Assembly: GCF_003130585.1 (NCBI RefSeq)
Contig: NZ_QFKX01000007.1
Span: 1-64,000, forward strand
Direction of reading: 5' to 3'
DNA: 64,000 nucleotides
From: Brachybacterium endophyticum
Lineage (GTDB): Bacteria > Actinomycetota > Actinomycetes > Actinomycetales > Dermabacteraceae
Made by a program: the position numbers and the translations under genes
Part shown: piece by piece, positions 24,893 to 33,236 of the stretch
How the letters are laid out: each line of letters begins with the position of its first letter
Numbering within the stretch: position 1 is the stretch's first letter
Notes under the pieces: model-generated
Seen by the model: the letters and a program-made list of their open reading frames with translations, nothing else
Told to the model about the DNA's origin: nothing
Databases searched by the model: none

Positions 24893-24943
24893 CTCTCCTT
24901 CGAGGTCGTCGATGTCTCTGGGGGGCTGTTGTGAGGGACGCGC

Positions 24944-26116
24944 TCAGGACCGCGGGGAGTACTCGCCCTCGGCCTCGATGCGGGCGTTGAGCTCGGCGAG
25001 GTACTCGTCGGCCGGGAAGTCCACGAGGTCGATGTCGCGGCCGGTCCACGCCGAGAGCTGCATGCCGGAGGCCAGGCGCACACCGTTGATCCCCTCGGCG
25101 CCGTCGGCGATCAGAGGGGTGCCGTCGTTGATGTGCGCCGCGAAGTTGGTGAGGACGTCGATGTGCTGCTGGCCCCACACGGACTCGTACTCCTTCTCCT
25201 CGACCGTGTAGACGGAGGAGGGGTCCATCTCGCCCCGGAACAGCTTGGCGACGTCCTGCATGGACATCTCGTCGCTGAGCTCGCGCTCGTTCTTGGAGAG
25301 CCGCGTGATGGTGACCTTCTTCGAGCCGTCGACGACGATCTTGCCGCCGTCGAACAGCATCTCCAGGCGGTCCGTGCCGACGAGGTCGTTCGTGCTGGTC
25401 ATGAAGTGGCCGGAGGCGCCGTCGCCGAAGTCGACGACGGCGTTGACCTCGTCCTCGGTGGCGATGTCGCGCTGGAAGCCGAAGGCGAGGCGGGCGAAGA
25501 CCCTCTTCGGCTTCCCGGCCAGCCACTGCCAGAGGTCGAGCTGGTGGGGTGCCTGGTTGACCAGGACGCCGCCGCCCTCGCCGCCCCAGGTCGCGCGCCA
25601 TGCGGACTGGTCGTAGTAGCCCTGGGGGCGCCACCAGGTGGTGATGATCCACGACGTGTGGCGCAGCGCCCCGAGCTCGCCGGAGTCGATGAGCTCCTTG
25701 AGGTCGGTGTACACCGGGTTGGTGCGCTGGTTGAACATGATCGCGAAGGTGGTCTCGGGATGGGCGGCCGCGAAGTCGTTCATCTCCTCGACCTGCTTCG
25801 TGTAGACGCCGGCCGGCTTCTCGGTGAGCGTGTGGATCCCCTTGCCGATCGCGGTGATCGTCATCTCCGGGTGGAGGTAGTGGGGGACCGTGGTGACGAC
25901 GGCGTCGACATCGCCCGAGTCGAGCATCGCGACGTGGTCGTCGTGGAAGGGGACGTCCGGATGCTTCTGGGCGGCGAGGTCCTTCTTGGCCGGGTCGATG
26001 TCGGCGATCGCGCCGAGGGTCATGCCGGGGATCTTCCCCTCGGCCAGGAGGCCGGCGTACATGCCGCCCTGTGCTCCCAGTCCGATGATGCCGAGCCGCA
26101 CGGTCTTCTGGGTCAT
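24944..26116 (-). CDS. Gfo/Idh/MocA-family oxidoreductase
   Basis: A 390-residue NAD(P)-dependent sugar or cyclitol dehydrogenase. The Rossmann motif GIIGLGAQGGMYAG is at residues 9-22, the family EKP motif appears as TEKPAGVYTKQ, and the C-terminal beta-sheet domain carries the substrate site (NQAPHQLDLWQWLAG). AGGAGAG precedes ATG 26116. It is the first gene of an operon with the TIM-barrel isomerase. A TAGGCT box at 26151-26146 (minus strand) may be its -10. Confidence 0.92.
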   Translation of the reverse strand: MTQKTVRLGIIGLGAQGGMYAGLLAEGKIPGMTLGAIADIDPAKKDLAAQKHPDVPFHDDHVAMLDSGDVDAVVTTVPHYLHPEMTITAIGKGIHTLTEKPAGVYTKQVEEMNDFAAAHPETTFAIMFNQRTNPVYTDLKELIDSGELGALRHTSWIITTWWRPQGYYDQSAWRATWGGEGGGVLVNQAPHQLDLWQWLAGKPKRVFARLAFGFQRDIATEDEVNAVVDFGDGASGHFMTSTNDLVGTDRLEMLFDGGKIVVDGSKKVTITRLSKNERELSDEMSMQDVAKLFRGEMDPSSVYTVEEKEYESVWGQQHIDVLTNFAAHINDGTPLIADGAEGINGVRLASGMQLSAWTGRDIDLVDFPADEYLAELNARIEAEGEYSPRS

Positions 26117-26527
26117 GGTCTCTCCTGTTCGAGGGTCGGTCGTTCAGCCTATGAGGACGAAGCCGCCGCTCTCGGTGGTGTCTCCATGTCTCGTCCTCGA
26201 GAAGCGGAGCGGGGCACGGAACGCCGGGCACGGCCATCTTCCCGGTGCCCCGTGCATCGCCGCTCGTCCGGCGTTCGTCGTCGTCCGTGCGCATCGCGTG
26301 GGGTCGATGCTGGCCGCCCGATGCCCGAGAGGAACGTTGTTGCCACCCTTTGCATGCGGCCGCGCCCCGGGGGTGCTCTCATCCGAGCCGGGTCGCGCGC
26401 CCTCGCGCGTCCAGGCATCAGAGCTCGCCCCTGCGCGAAAGCCCCCGCCGACGGCTGTCGACGGGGGCTCCCGGTCGGGCTCGATGCCCGGGCGTGCGGA
26501 GGGGGCTTCGATACCCCTCGGACGATC
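26117..26527. other. 411-bp intergenic region
   Basis: No supported gene. It holds the candidate -10 TAGGCT (26151-26146, minus strand) for the oxidoreductase operon, an inverted repeat GGGGCAC (26211-26217) / GTGCCCC (26245-26251), and the terminator of the SurA-like gene (26440-26469). An 89-codon minus-strand frame at 26149-26418 has no ribosome binding site and looks like chance. Confidence 0.5.
26440..26469 (-). terminator. terminator of the SurA-like gene
   Basis: AGCCCCCG (26440-26447) pairs with CGGGGGCT (26462-26469), continued inward by CGAC/GTCG with one mismatch around a GGCT loop. On the minus strand TTTCGCGC follows, a weak U-tract. Confidence 0.7.
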
Positions 26528-27364
26528 TCAGAGGTTGACCTTCACGTCCGCGTCCTTCCGGAGGTCCTTGGCGATGCTCTGCGCCGCCTTGCCCTCCTCC
26601 TGGGTCTTGGCCTGCTGGGCCAGCTGGCCCTTGACGTCCTCGTACTTCGGGACCTGCTGCGAGGACCCGCCCGAGGCGCCGGACTGGCCGCCGCCCTGCT
26701 GCTGTTGCTGCTGGGAGGCCTTGGACTGCTCCTTCAGCTGCTCGTACTGCTTCTTGAGCTCCTTCTCGCTGGGATCGGAGATGTCGGCCTTCTTGTCGAT
26801 GTACTTCGTGAGCTCGAACTGCGAGGCGGCGTCCTCGCGGACCTTCTTCTCGCTGCTGCCCTGCTTCTCCATGGCCTTGACGACGTCGTCGCCGGAGGAC
26901 ATGCCGTTCTGCTTCGCGATCTGGTCGAGCGTGGAGTCGATGTCCTTGTCGCTGGCCTTGACGCCCGCCTTGTCCGCGGCCTGGGTCAGCAGCTCGGTGT
27001 CCACGAGCTGATCGGCCACCTGCTTCTTCAGGTCGTCCTGGTCGGGCGCCTGCCCGCCGGACTGCTGGGACATCGCGGCCTGCTGGTACTGGGCCTTGTA
27101 GCTCTGGGTGAACTCGTCCTTGCTGATCTTCTTCCCGTTGACCTCTGCGACGGTCTTCGGGATGCCGGAGAGGTCGGGCTGGCCCTGCTCCTGGCTCTTC
27201 TGGTCCTGCAGCCCGCCCGCGTCGCTCGCGGAGCTCTGCTGCTGGGAGTCGGCCTGCTTGCCGGAGCCGGCCTCGTCGGCTCCCTGGCCTCCGGAGCAGG
27301 CGGTCAGGGCGAGAGCGGCGGCAACGGTGACAGTGGCCAGGGTGCGCCTGATGGCGGTGGTCAT
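26528..27364 (-). CDS. SurA-N-domain lipoprotein
   Basis: A 278-residue exported lipoprotein. The signal peptide ends in the lipobox LTAC with Cys23, followed by a Gln/Ser-rich linker to about residue 65. From VAEVNGKKISKDEFTQSYKAQ onward it is a helical SurA N-terminal-type chaperone domain with a Gln-rich insertion (residues about 215-235) before the last helix. No parvulin PPIase domain is visible, so chaperone or quality-control activity at the outer membrane face is more likely than isomerase activity. A rho-independent-like hairpin follows. Confidence 0.85.
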   Translation of the reverse strand: MTTAIRRTLATVTVAAALALTACSGGQGADEAGSGKQADSQQQSSASDAGGLQDQKSQEQGQPDLSGIPKTVAEVNGKKISKDEFTQSYKAQYQQAAMSQQSGGQAPDQDDLKKQVADQLVDTELLTQAADKAGVKASDKDIDSTLDQIAKQNGMSSGDDVVKAMEKQGSSEKKVREDAASQFELTKYIDKKADISDPSEKELKKQYEQLKEQSKASQQQQQQGGGQSGASGGSSQQVPKYEDVKGQLAQQAKTQEEGKAAQSIAKDLRKDADVKVNL

Positions 27365-27476
27365 GAGTCCTCCTCGGTTGGGCGACCGGGGCGACCGTAC
27401 AGGTCGAATCCTGAGGGCTGCTGCGCGCCGCGCCCGGTGGTGTTCAGGGTGTGGTCAGGCGGTTCCGGGAACGGAA

Positions 27477-27520
27477 GAGGACCGTGGCGGTGATGCCGAA
27501 GCATCTCCGCCACGGTCCTC
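27477..27520 (-). terminator. rpf terminator with UUCG tetraloop
   Basis: GAGGACCGTGGCGG (27477-27490) pairs perfectly with CCGCCACGGTCCTC (27507-27520); inside, GATGC and GCATC pair after a one-base mismatch. In the minus-strand RNA the apex reads C-UUCG-G, the extra-stable tetraloop, and CUUCCGUUCC follows. Confidence 0.85.
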
Positions 27521-27556
27521 GTGACGTGATCGTGCGGACGCGGGGTCCGCGGCCGA

Positions 27557-28567
27557 TCAGTACAGGTTCAGGAAGGCCTGCAGGGTCTTGACGCTGCCGC
27601 CGTCGAGCTCGTCGCCGCCGTTCTGCGAGGCGCCGACCTGGTGCTCGATGCCCTTGACGGTGGAGTTGCCGAGCTTGCCGTCCTGGGTGTTGCCGGTCCA
27701 GGCCTGGACCGCCTTGACGGTCTGGGCGTCCATCTTGCCGGTCTGGTCGATGTTCAGCCAGTCCTGCAGGGCCGAGACGGTCTTCGGGCCCATCTTGCCG
27801 TCGACGTCCAGGTTGCCGGCCACGGCGACGCCGGGGGCCGAGTCGGACTTCGAGGAGGTGGACTGCTGCGGGGCCGACTTCTTCTCGGTCTTCTTGGTGA
27901 AGCCATCGGCGGTGCAGTTGTCCGCGATGCCGTCGCCGTCGCAGTTCCAGGAGCCCTGGGGCTGGGAGGACTGCTTCTGCGAGGAGGTGGACTGCTGCTG
28001 CGGGGCCGACTTCTTCTCGGTCTTCTTGGTGAAGCCGTTCTCGGTGCAGTTGTCCGCGATGCCGTCGCCGTCGCAGTTCCAGGAGCCCTGGGGCTTGGAG
28101 GACTGCTTCTGCGAGGTGCTCTCCTGCGAGGAGCTGCGCTGCGAGGTGCTCTTGTGGTCCGAGCTGGAGGAGCTCGAGGAGCCGCCGCTGGGGATCGAGG
28201 CGTTGGAGTCGCCCGAACCCGACAGGCCGGTGCCGCAGACGGGCCATGCGCCCTTGCCCTGGCCGGCGAGCACGCGCTCGGCCACGGCCTTCTGCTGCGA
28301 CTTCGAGGCGTTCTGGGGCTCGCCCTGGCCGCCGTAGGCCTTCCAGGTCGAGTCGGTGAACTGCAGGCCGCCCTTGAAGCCGTTACCGGTGTTGGCGGAC
28401 CAGTTGCCGGTGGACTCGCACTGGGCGACCTTGTCCCACTGGTCGGCGTGGGCGTCGGTGGTGTTGGCGGCCATCATGCCGGAGGCGATGACGGCGCCGC
28501 CCGCGAGGGCGATGGCCCCGCGGCGCAGGTAAGCGTTCAGGGGCGAGGTGCTCTCATGGGTCGTCAT
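27557..28567 (-). CDS. rpf: resuscitation-promoting factor, Rpf
   Basis: A secreted peptidoglycan-cleaving enzyme, 336 residues. The signal peptide ends near residue 41 (DAHA-DQ). Residues 42-115 are the Rpf/transglycosylase-like domain with the catalytic Glu51 in QCESTGNW and the Cys50/Cys111 pair. A Ser/Gln linker follows, then two near-identical copies of a unit with [13 protein letters not shown] and [14 protein letters not shown] (Ca-binding-like), then a C-terminal peptidoglycan-binding-like repeat region ([16 protein letters not shown]). The unit copies reflect a tandem DNA duplication (27852-28112). ATG 28567 is preceded by GAAGGAG. Rpf enzymes help dormant actinobacteria resume growth. 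Confidence 0.93.
   Translation of the reverse strand: MTTHESTSPLNAYLRRGAIALAGGAVIASGMMAANTTDAHADQWDKVAQCESTGNWSANTGNGFKGGLQFTDSTWKAYGGQGEPQNASKSQQKAVAERVLAGQGKGAWPVCGTGLSGSGDSNASIPSGGSSSSSSSDHKSTSQRSSSQESTSQKQSSKPQGSWNCDGDGIADNCTENGFTKKTEKKSAPQQQSTSSQKQSSQPQGSWNCDGDGIADNCTADGFTKKTEKKSAPQQSTSSKSDSAPGVAVAGNLDVDGKMGPKTVSALQDWLNIDQTGKMDAQTVKAVQAWTGNTQDGKLGNSTVKGIEHQVGASQNGGDELDGGSVKTLQAFLNLY
27852..28112. repeat. tandem duplication of 129/132 bp in rpf
   Basis: Copy A (27852-27980, 129 bp) and copy B (27981-28112, 132 bp) are adjacent and differ at a few bases plus one 3-bp CTG insertion in a Gln run. Each encodes one Cys-Asp-rich unit. The high identity indicates a recent event. Confidence 0.85.
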
Positions 28568-29094
28568 GAAAGTGACTCCTTCAAGAGTGGTCTTGGTGGG
28601 AAGCTCAGATGCAGTGCCGCGGACCGGGGAAGCATGCGAACCGGGCTGCGCTTGCGTCGGCGACGATACGGGCGGCGCGGGGGAGGGCCTCAAGGGTCAC
28701 GGCCAAGAGTTGGCACACCCTTGACCCGGAATGCTCGGTAGGTCACACGGCACGCCGTTATCTGCGCGTTACCTGGATGCGACTGCAACAGCGACTGACC
28801 GGAATCCCAAGGAATCATGGCCCGCTCCGTGACGCGGGCCTCGCGGCGGAGCATCGCTGCAGGTCGTGGCCGTAAAGCGGTCTACGTCGAAGTAAAGTCG
28901 CAGATGCTCGCCGCACCGGCCACGCTCTCAGAGGGAGCCCGGGTCCCGCCACCCGGGCGGATGTGCGGCGGGGGTCGCTCCCCGCGTTAGGGTGGCTCCT
29001 CCCTTCCCCGTCGGGGATGAACCCGACCCGCTCGGCACCGTCGCTGCGCACTGCTTCCTGCTCGCGGCTGCGTGCCTCGTACCAGGAGACATCG
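28568..29094. other. 527-bp region between rpf and tctC
   Basis: No supported gene. It separates divergent transcripts and is relatively AT-rich around 28740-28900. The rpf leader (minus strand) has a possible promoter TTGAGG with TATCGT at 19-bp spacing near 28690-28660. On the plus strand TAAAGT (28893-28898) is a -10 candidate for tctC, followed by the hairpin GCCCGGGT-CCCGCC-ACCCGGGC (28937-28958) in its leader, which could attenuate. Confidence 0.4.
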
Positions 29095-30087
29095 ATGTCC
29101 CACACCCCACCGCGCCGCACGGCGTTGAAGGCGCTGGGCGGCGTGATCGCCGCGGGTGCCGTCGGCACCGCCGCCTACGGGTCGATCTCCTCCGCCTCCG
29201 CCGGAGGGGACCTGCGGTCCTCCCTCACCCTGATCGCGCCGGCCGCTGCCGGGGGCGGATGGGACACCGCTGCCCGGTCCATGCAGCAGGCGCAGCGGGC
29301 AGGCGGCATCGTCAACAACACCCAGGTCGTGAACATCCCGGGCGCGGGCGGCACGATCGCGCTGTCGAGCCTCGCCGCCCAACGCGGCCGGGCCGAGCGG
29401 CTCCTCGTGGGAGGAACCGGGCTGCTCGCCGCGACGATCCAGTACGACTCCGCGACCACCCTGCAGGACGTCACGAACCTCGGCGTCGTCGTCGAGGAGA
29501 ACGATGTGATCGTCGTGCCCGGGGACTCCGAGCTCGAGACGCTCGACGACCTCGTCGATGCGTGGAAGAAGGACGTCGGCGGGGTCCCCTGGACCGGCGG
29601 CGGCTCCTTCGACCAGCTGGTGGTCACCCAGCTCGCGGTCGCCGCAGGGGTGCGCGGGTCCGACGTCAACTACATCGCCTCCGACGGCGGCGGCGAGGCC
29701 ACCCAGGCACTGCTCAACGGGACCGCCAAGGCCGCCTCGAGCGGGTACCCCGACTCGGTGGACATGATCGAGTCCGGGCGTCTGAAGGCCCTCGCGCTGG
29801 TCGCGGAGGAACCGATCCCGGGGATCGACCTGCCCACGACGGTCGACCTCGGCTACGACGTCACCCTCACCAACTGGCGCTCGCTGCATGCGCCGGCGGG
29901 GATCAGCGACGAGGAGATCGCCGATCTGCTCGCGATCATCGAGGAGACCGTCGCGACGCCCGACTGGAAGGAATCCATCGAGCACTACCACTGGGCCGAG
30001 AACGTCGTCGATCGCGACGGGATCGAGGACTTCCTCGGTCAGCAGGCCGAGACCATCCGCGCACTGTACGAGGAGCTGGGAGTTTGA
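29095..30087 (+). CDS. tctC: TctC-type substrate-binding protein
   Basis: The extracytoplasmic solute receptor of a tripartite tricarboxylate transporter, 330 residues. The N-terminus has a twin-arginine export signal (PPRRTALKALGG then a hydrophobic stretch to residue 30). The receptor fold follows: LTLIAPAAAGGGWDTAARS, VVNIPGAGGTIALSSL, and VPWTGGGSFDQLVVTQLA. AGGAGA precedes ATG 29095; earlier in-frame starts would bury the signal. The stop overlaps the start of tctB. Tricarboxylates such as citrate are the family's substrates; the actual ligand is unknown. Confidence 0.92.
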   Translation: MSHTPPRRTALKALGGVIAAGAVGTAAYGSISSASAGGDLRSSLTLIAPAAAGGGWDTAARSMQQAQRAGGIVNNTQVVNIPGAGGTIALSSLAAQRGRAERLLVGGTGLLAATIQYDSATTLQDVTNLGVVVEENDVIVVPGDSELETLDDLVDAWKKDVGGVPWTGGGSFDQLVVTQLAVAAGVRGSDVNYIASDGGGEATQALLNGTAKAASSGYPDSVDMIESGRLKALALVAEEPIPGIDLPTTVDLGYDVTLTNWRSLHAPAGISDEEIADLLAIIEETVATPDWKESIEHYHWAENVVDRDGIEDFLGQQAETIRALYEELGV

Positions 30088-30719
30088 GCACCGCCGACAC
30101 CACCCCCGAGAACACCGGCGGGAGCATCGCCGGCTCCGGTCCCGAGGCCGGCGGGGCGCCCGCGCCGGAGGCCCCGAGCGAGGCCGGCGGCGAGAAGGAG
30201 GTCGGACTGCTCGCGGAGCTCTCCGTCCCCCTCGTGCTCGCCGCCTTCGCCCTCTATCTCCTGGTGGGGCTCGTGACCATGGACCTGCCCGAGGGGACGA
30301 CCTTCCCCGGGCCCCGTTTCGTCCCGGCGATCGTCGCCGCGGGCATCGCGGTGCTCGTGATCGCGCAGGTGGTCACCGTGCTGCGACAGCGCGCACCGCT
30401 CGCAGCCGACAGGGTCCGTCCTGCCGGGCGGGACGAGACCGAGGGCATCGCCGGGACGGTCTCGCGCCGTCCCGGCATCGCCTGGGGATCCTTCGCCTGG
30501 GCCGTCGGCGGGTTCGCCGTGTTCTCGGTGACCCTGCCCTTCCTGGGCTGGGTGCTGGGGGCGGCGCTCCTGTTCTGGTGCGTCTCGCGGGCCTTCGGGT
30601 CCCGCCGCCCGCTGCTGGACGTGGTGATCGCCCTCGCGGTCTCCTCGGTCGCCTACATCTGTTTCGACATGGCACTCGGGCTCTCCCTGCCCTCGGGCCT
30701 GCTGGGAGGGGGATTCTGA
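30084..30719 (+). CDS. tctB: TctB-type small permease subunit
   Basis: The small membrane subunit of the tripartite tricarboxylate transporter, 211 residues. After 45 disordered acidic residues come four hydrophobic segments (LSVPLVLAAFALYLLVGLV, FVPAIVAAGIAVLVIAQVV, FAWAVGGFAVFSVTLPFLG, LLDVVIALAVSSVAYICF), the usual topology. The start is TTG 30084 with GAGGAG upstream, overlapping the tctC stop by 4 bp (TTGA). It lies between tctC and tctA as in other Tct operons. Confidence 0.9.
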   Translation: MSTADTTPENTGGSIAGSGPEAGGAPAPEAPSEAGGEKEVGLLAELSVPLVLAAFALYLLVGLVTMDLPEGTTFPGPRFVPAIVAAGIAVLVIAQVVTVLRQRAPLAADRVRPAGRDETEGIAGTVSRRPGIAWGSFAWAVGGFAVFSVTLPFLGWVLGAALLFWCVSRAFGSRRPLLDVVIALAVSSVAYICFDMALGLSLPSGLLGGGF

Positions 30720-30720
30720 G

Positions 30721-32247
30721 ATGGACTCCGTCAGTCATCTGCTCGGTGGGTTCGGTGAGGCGCTCAGCCTGGTGAACCTGCTGTGGGTGCTCGTGGGGTG
30801 CCTGCTCGGCACCGCCGTGGGCGTCATGCCCGGTCTCGGCTCCTCGATGGCCGTGGCGCTCCTGCTCCCGGTCACCTTCGCGCTGGACCCCACCGCCGCC
30901 TTCATCATGTTCTCGGGCATCTACTTCGGCGGACTCTTCGGCGACTCCACGATGGCGATCCTGATGAACACCCCCGGCCAGGCCTCCGCCATCGCCTCGA
31001 CCTTCGAGGGCCACACGATGGCACGCTCGGGCCGCGCGCCACAGGCCCTCGCGACCGCGGCCATCGGCGCCTTCGTGGGCGGGATGACCGCCTCCGTGCT
31101 GGTGGTCTTCCTTGCGCCGTGGCTCGCGGACTTCTCCGCCAGCTTCGGGCCCGCCGAGTTCTTCGCACTCGCCGTCTTCGCGTTCTTCGCCACCAGCTCG
31201 ATCCTCGCCGACTCCGCGCTCAAGGGGCTGCTCGCCCTGGCGCTGGGCATCGGGATCTCGGTGATCGGCATCGACGGGGTGAGCGGCGCGCCGCGTTTCA
31301 CGGCGGGCTCCCCGCTGCTGTTCGACGGCATCTCGCTGGTGACGGTCACCGTCGGCATGCTCGCCCTGGCCGAGGTGATCTACGTGGCCTGTCGTGAGCG
31401 CTTCGACCCCGACCGCGCTCCCATGCGCTCCAGCGGCAGGCCCTGGCTGAGCCGCGCCGAGCTGAAGGAGGCGGGGCCGGCCTGGGCCCGGGGCACCGCG
31501 ATCGGCCTGCCCTTCGGGGTGATCCCCGCCGGCGGGTCCGAGCTGCCCACGTTCCTCGCCTTCGGCCTCGAGCGGCGCCTGGATGCACGGCGGAAGGATC
31601 CCCAGTTCGGGCGCGGCGCGATCCGGGGTCTCGCGGCACCCGAGGCGGCCGGCAACTCGACGACGGGCATGGCGATGGGCGCCCTGCTCGCTCTCGGTCT
31701 GCCGGTCTCGGCGACCGCGGCGATCATGCTCGCGGCCTTCCAGCAGTACGGGCTGCAGCCCGGCCCGCTGCTGTTCGACCGCTCCCCGGACCTGGTGTGG
31801 ACGCTACTGGCCAGCTTCTTCCTGGCGATGGTCGTGCTGCTGATCATCAACCTGCCCTTCGCCCAGCTGTGGGCGAAGCTGCTGCTGATCCCCAAGCCCT
31901 ACCTGTACGCCGGGATCACCGTGTTCTGCGGCCTCGGCATCTACGCGACCAGCCCCTCGGTCTCGGACCTCCTCATCCTGCTGGTGATCGGCCTGATCGG
32001 CTTCATGATGCGTCTGGCCGACTACCCGCTCGCCCCGCTCATCATCGGAATGGTGCTCGGACCGCTCGCCGAGTCGAGCGTGCGGGAGGCGATCCAGAGT
32101 GCTGACGGCAGCCCGCTGGCCCTGTTCGAGGGACCGATCGTCTGGCTGATCTACGCCCTGCTGCTGGCAGCCATCGTCTTCACCGTGGCGACCCGGCTGC
32201 TCGACGCGCGCAGCCGACGCCGCCAGAGCTCGCGGACGGAAGGATGA
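30721..32247 (+). CDS. tctA: TctA-type large permease subunit
   Basis: The large membrane subunit of the transporter, 508 residues with about 12 helices. Family motifs are GVMPGLGSSMAVALLLPVTF, IYFGGLFGDSTMAILMNTPG, PFGVIPAGGSELPTFLAF and APEAAGNSTTGMAMGALL. Together with TctC and TctB it drives solute import with the ion gradient. It follows tctB by 1 bp. No tctDE two-component system is present; the next gene is an XRE regulator in the same direction 77 bp away. Confidence 0.94.
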   Translation: MDSVSHLLGGFGEALSLVNLLWVLVGCLLGTAVGVMPGLGSSMAVALLLPVTFALDPTAAFIMFSGIYFGGLFGDSTMAILMNTPGQASAIASTFEGHTMARSGRAPQALATAAIGAFVGGMTASVLVVFLAPWLADFSASFGPAEFFALAVFAFFATSSILADSALKGLLALALGIGISVIGIDGVSGAPRFTAGSPLLFDGISLVTVTVGMLALAEVIYVACRERFDPDRAPMRSSGRPWLSRAELKEAGPAWARGTAIGLPFGVIPAGGSELPTFLAFGLERRLDARRKDPQFGRGAIRGLAAPEAAGNSTTGMAMGALLALGLPVSATAAIMLAAFQQYGLQPGPLLFDRSPDLVWTLLASFFLAMVVLLIINLPFAQLWAKLLLIPKPYLYAGITVFCGLGIYATSPSVSDLLILLVIGLIGFMMRLADYPLAPLIIGMVLGPLAESSVREAIQSADGSPLALFEGPIVWLIYALLLAAIVFTVATRLLDARSRRRQSSRTEG

Positions 32248-32312
32248 CGTCCCGTCGCAGGTGCGTCGGCAGAGGGGTACCCGCAGGGCCTGCCATCCTC
32301 TGCCCCGCGCCG

Positions 32313-32318
32313 TAGGCT
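32313..32318 (+). promoter_or_regulatory. leaderless promoter of the XRE gene
   Basis: TAGGCT ends 6 nt before ATG 32325 with no ribosome binding site, so this gene has its own promoter beyond the Tct operon. Confidence 0.5.
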
Positions 32319-32324
32319 CGGGAC

Positions 32325-33209
32325 ATGGATCCGACGACCGAGCTCCGCGAATTCCTGGTCGCGCGCCGCGGCCGCGTGCGGCCCGAGGAGACCGGACTGC
32401 CGGCCTTCGGCACCAACCGGCGGGTCGCCGGGCTGCGCCGCGAGGAGGTCGCCCTCCTGGCGGGGATCAGCGTCGAGTACTACACACGGCTCGAACGCGG
32501 GCGGGTGGGCTCCGTCTCGGAGGAGGTGCTCGACGGCGTCGCGCGCGCCCTGCAGCTGGGGGAGATCGAGACCGAGCACCTGCATCGGCTGGTCCGCGCG
32601 ACGGGCGCTCGTCCGCGGCGCCCGGCCTCGTCGACGCCCCGCACGCCGACGCTGTCGGCGACCGTGCGTCGCATGCTCGACATGCTCCCCGCGCCCGCCT
32701 TCGTGCGCAACGGGCGCTTCGACGTGGTCGCCGCCAACTCGCTGGGCAGGGCGCTGTACAGCCCGGTGTTCGACGCGATGCGGGTGCCGAACACGGCCCG
32801 CTTCACCTTCCTGGTCCCCGCGGCCGAGCAGTTCTTCGTGGATCTGCCCGCCGTCCAGAGGAGCTCGGTCTCCTACCTCCACGGCGAGGCGGGGCGCGAT
32901 CCCTTCAACAAGGAGCTGCAGGACCTCATCGGGGAGCTCTCCACGCGCTCGGAGCGCTTCCGCGAGCTGTGGGCGGTCCAGGACGTCGGCGTCCACCGGG
33001 CCGGCACCAAGCACCTGCGCCACCCGCTGGTGGGGGAGATGGAGCTGGACTACGAGGCCTTCGAGCTCCCGGCGAGCCCCGGTCTGCGGCTGAACGTGTA
33101 CACCGCGGCGCCGGGGACACCCGCGGCCGACGCCCTCGAGGTCCTCGGCAGCTGGGTCGCCGACGGCGTGGACCAGGGCGGACGGTCGGGGGCTCCCAGC
33201 ACCCGGTGA
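32325..33209 (+). CDS. XRE regulator with MmyB-like domain
   Basis: A 294-residue regulator. Residues 1-85 hold the Cro/C1-type HTH (RVAGLRREEVALLAGISVEY, then YYTRLERGRV); residues 100-280 form the MmyB-like ligand-binding domain, recognised by LDMLPAPAFVRNGRFDVVAAN and the closing ELDYEAFELPASPGLRLNVY. Such proteins are common in actinobacteria and often control adjacent oxidoreductases; here no obvious target is next to it. A bidirectional hairpin separates it from the convergent sialidase. Confidence 0.93.
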   Translation: MDPTTELREFLVARRGRVRPEETGLPAFGTNRRVAGLRREEVALLAGISVEYYTRLERGRVGSVSEEVLDGVARALQLGEIETEHLHRLVRATGARPRRPASSTPRTPTLSATVRRMLDMLPAPAFVRNGRFDVVAANSLGRALYSPVFDAMRVPNTARFTFLVPAAEQFFVDLPAVQRSSVSYLHGEAGRDPFNKELQDLIGELSTRSERFRELWAVQDVGVHRAGTKHLRHPLVGEMELDYEAFELPASPGLRLNVYTAAPGTPAADALEVLGSWVADGVDQGGRSGAPSTR

Positions 33210-33214
33210 GACCG

Positions 33215-33236
33215 CCGAGGGGCACTCACCCCTCGG
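33215..33236. terminator. bidirectional terminator, XRE/sialidase
   Basis: CCGAGGGG-CACTCA-CCCCTCGG forms an 8-bp perfect stem between convergent genes; it extends outward by a G-U and a C-G pair and covers the sialidase stop codon. Confidence 0.65.

Noticed and set aside
26149..26418. 89-codon minus-strand frame in the gap upstream of the Gfo/Idh operon
   Set aside because: No ribosome binding site, Arg/Pro-rich composition typical of chance high-GC frames, and it overlaps the likely promoter region.
28568..28760. Possible c-di-AMP (ydaO) riboswitch in the rpf leader
   Set aside because: Rpf genes of actinobacteria often carry one, and the leader is long enough, but I could not place the conserved motif pairs by eye. 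A covariance-model search with RF00379 would decide.
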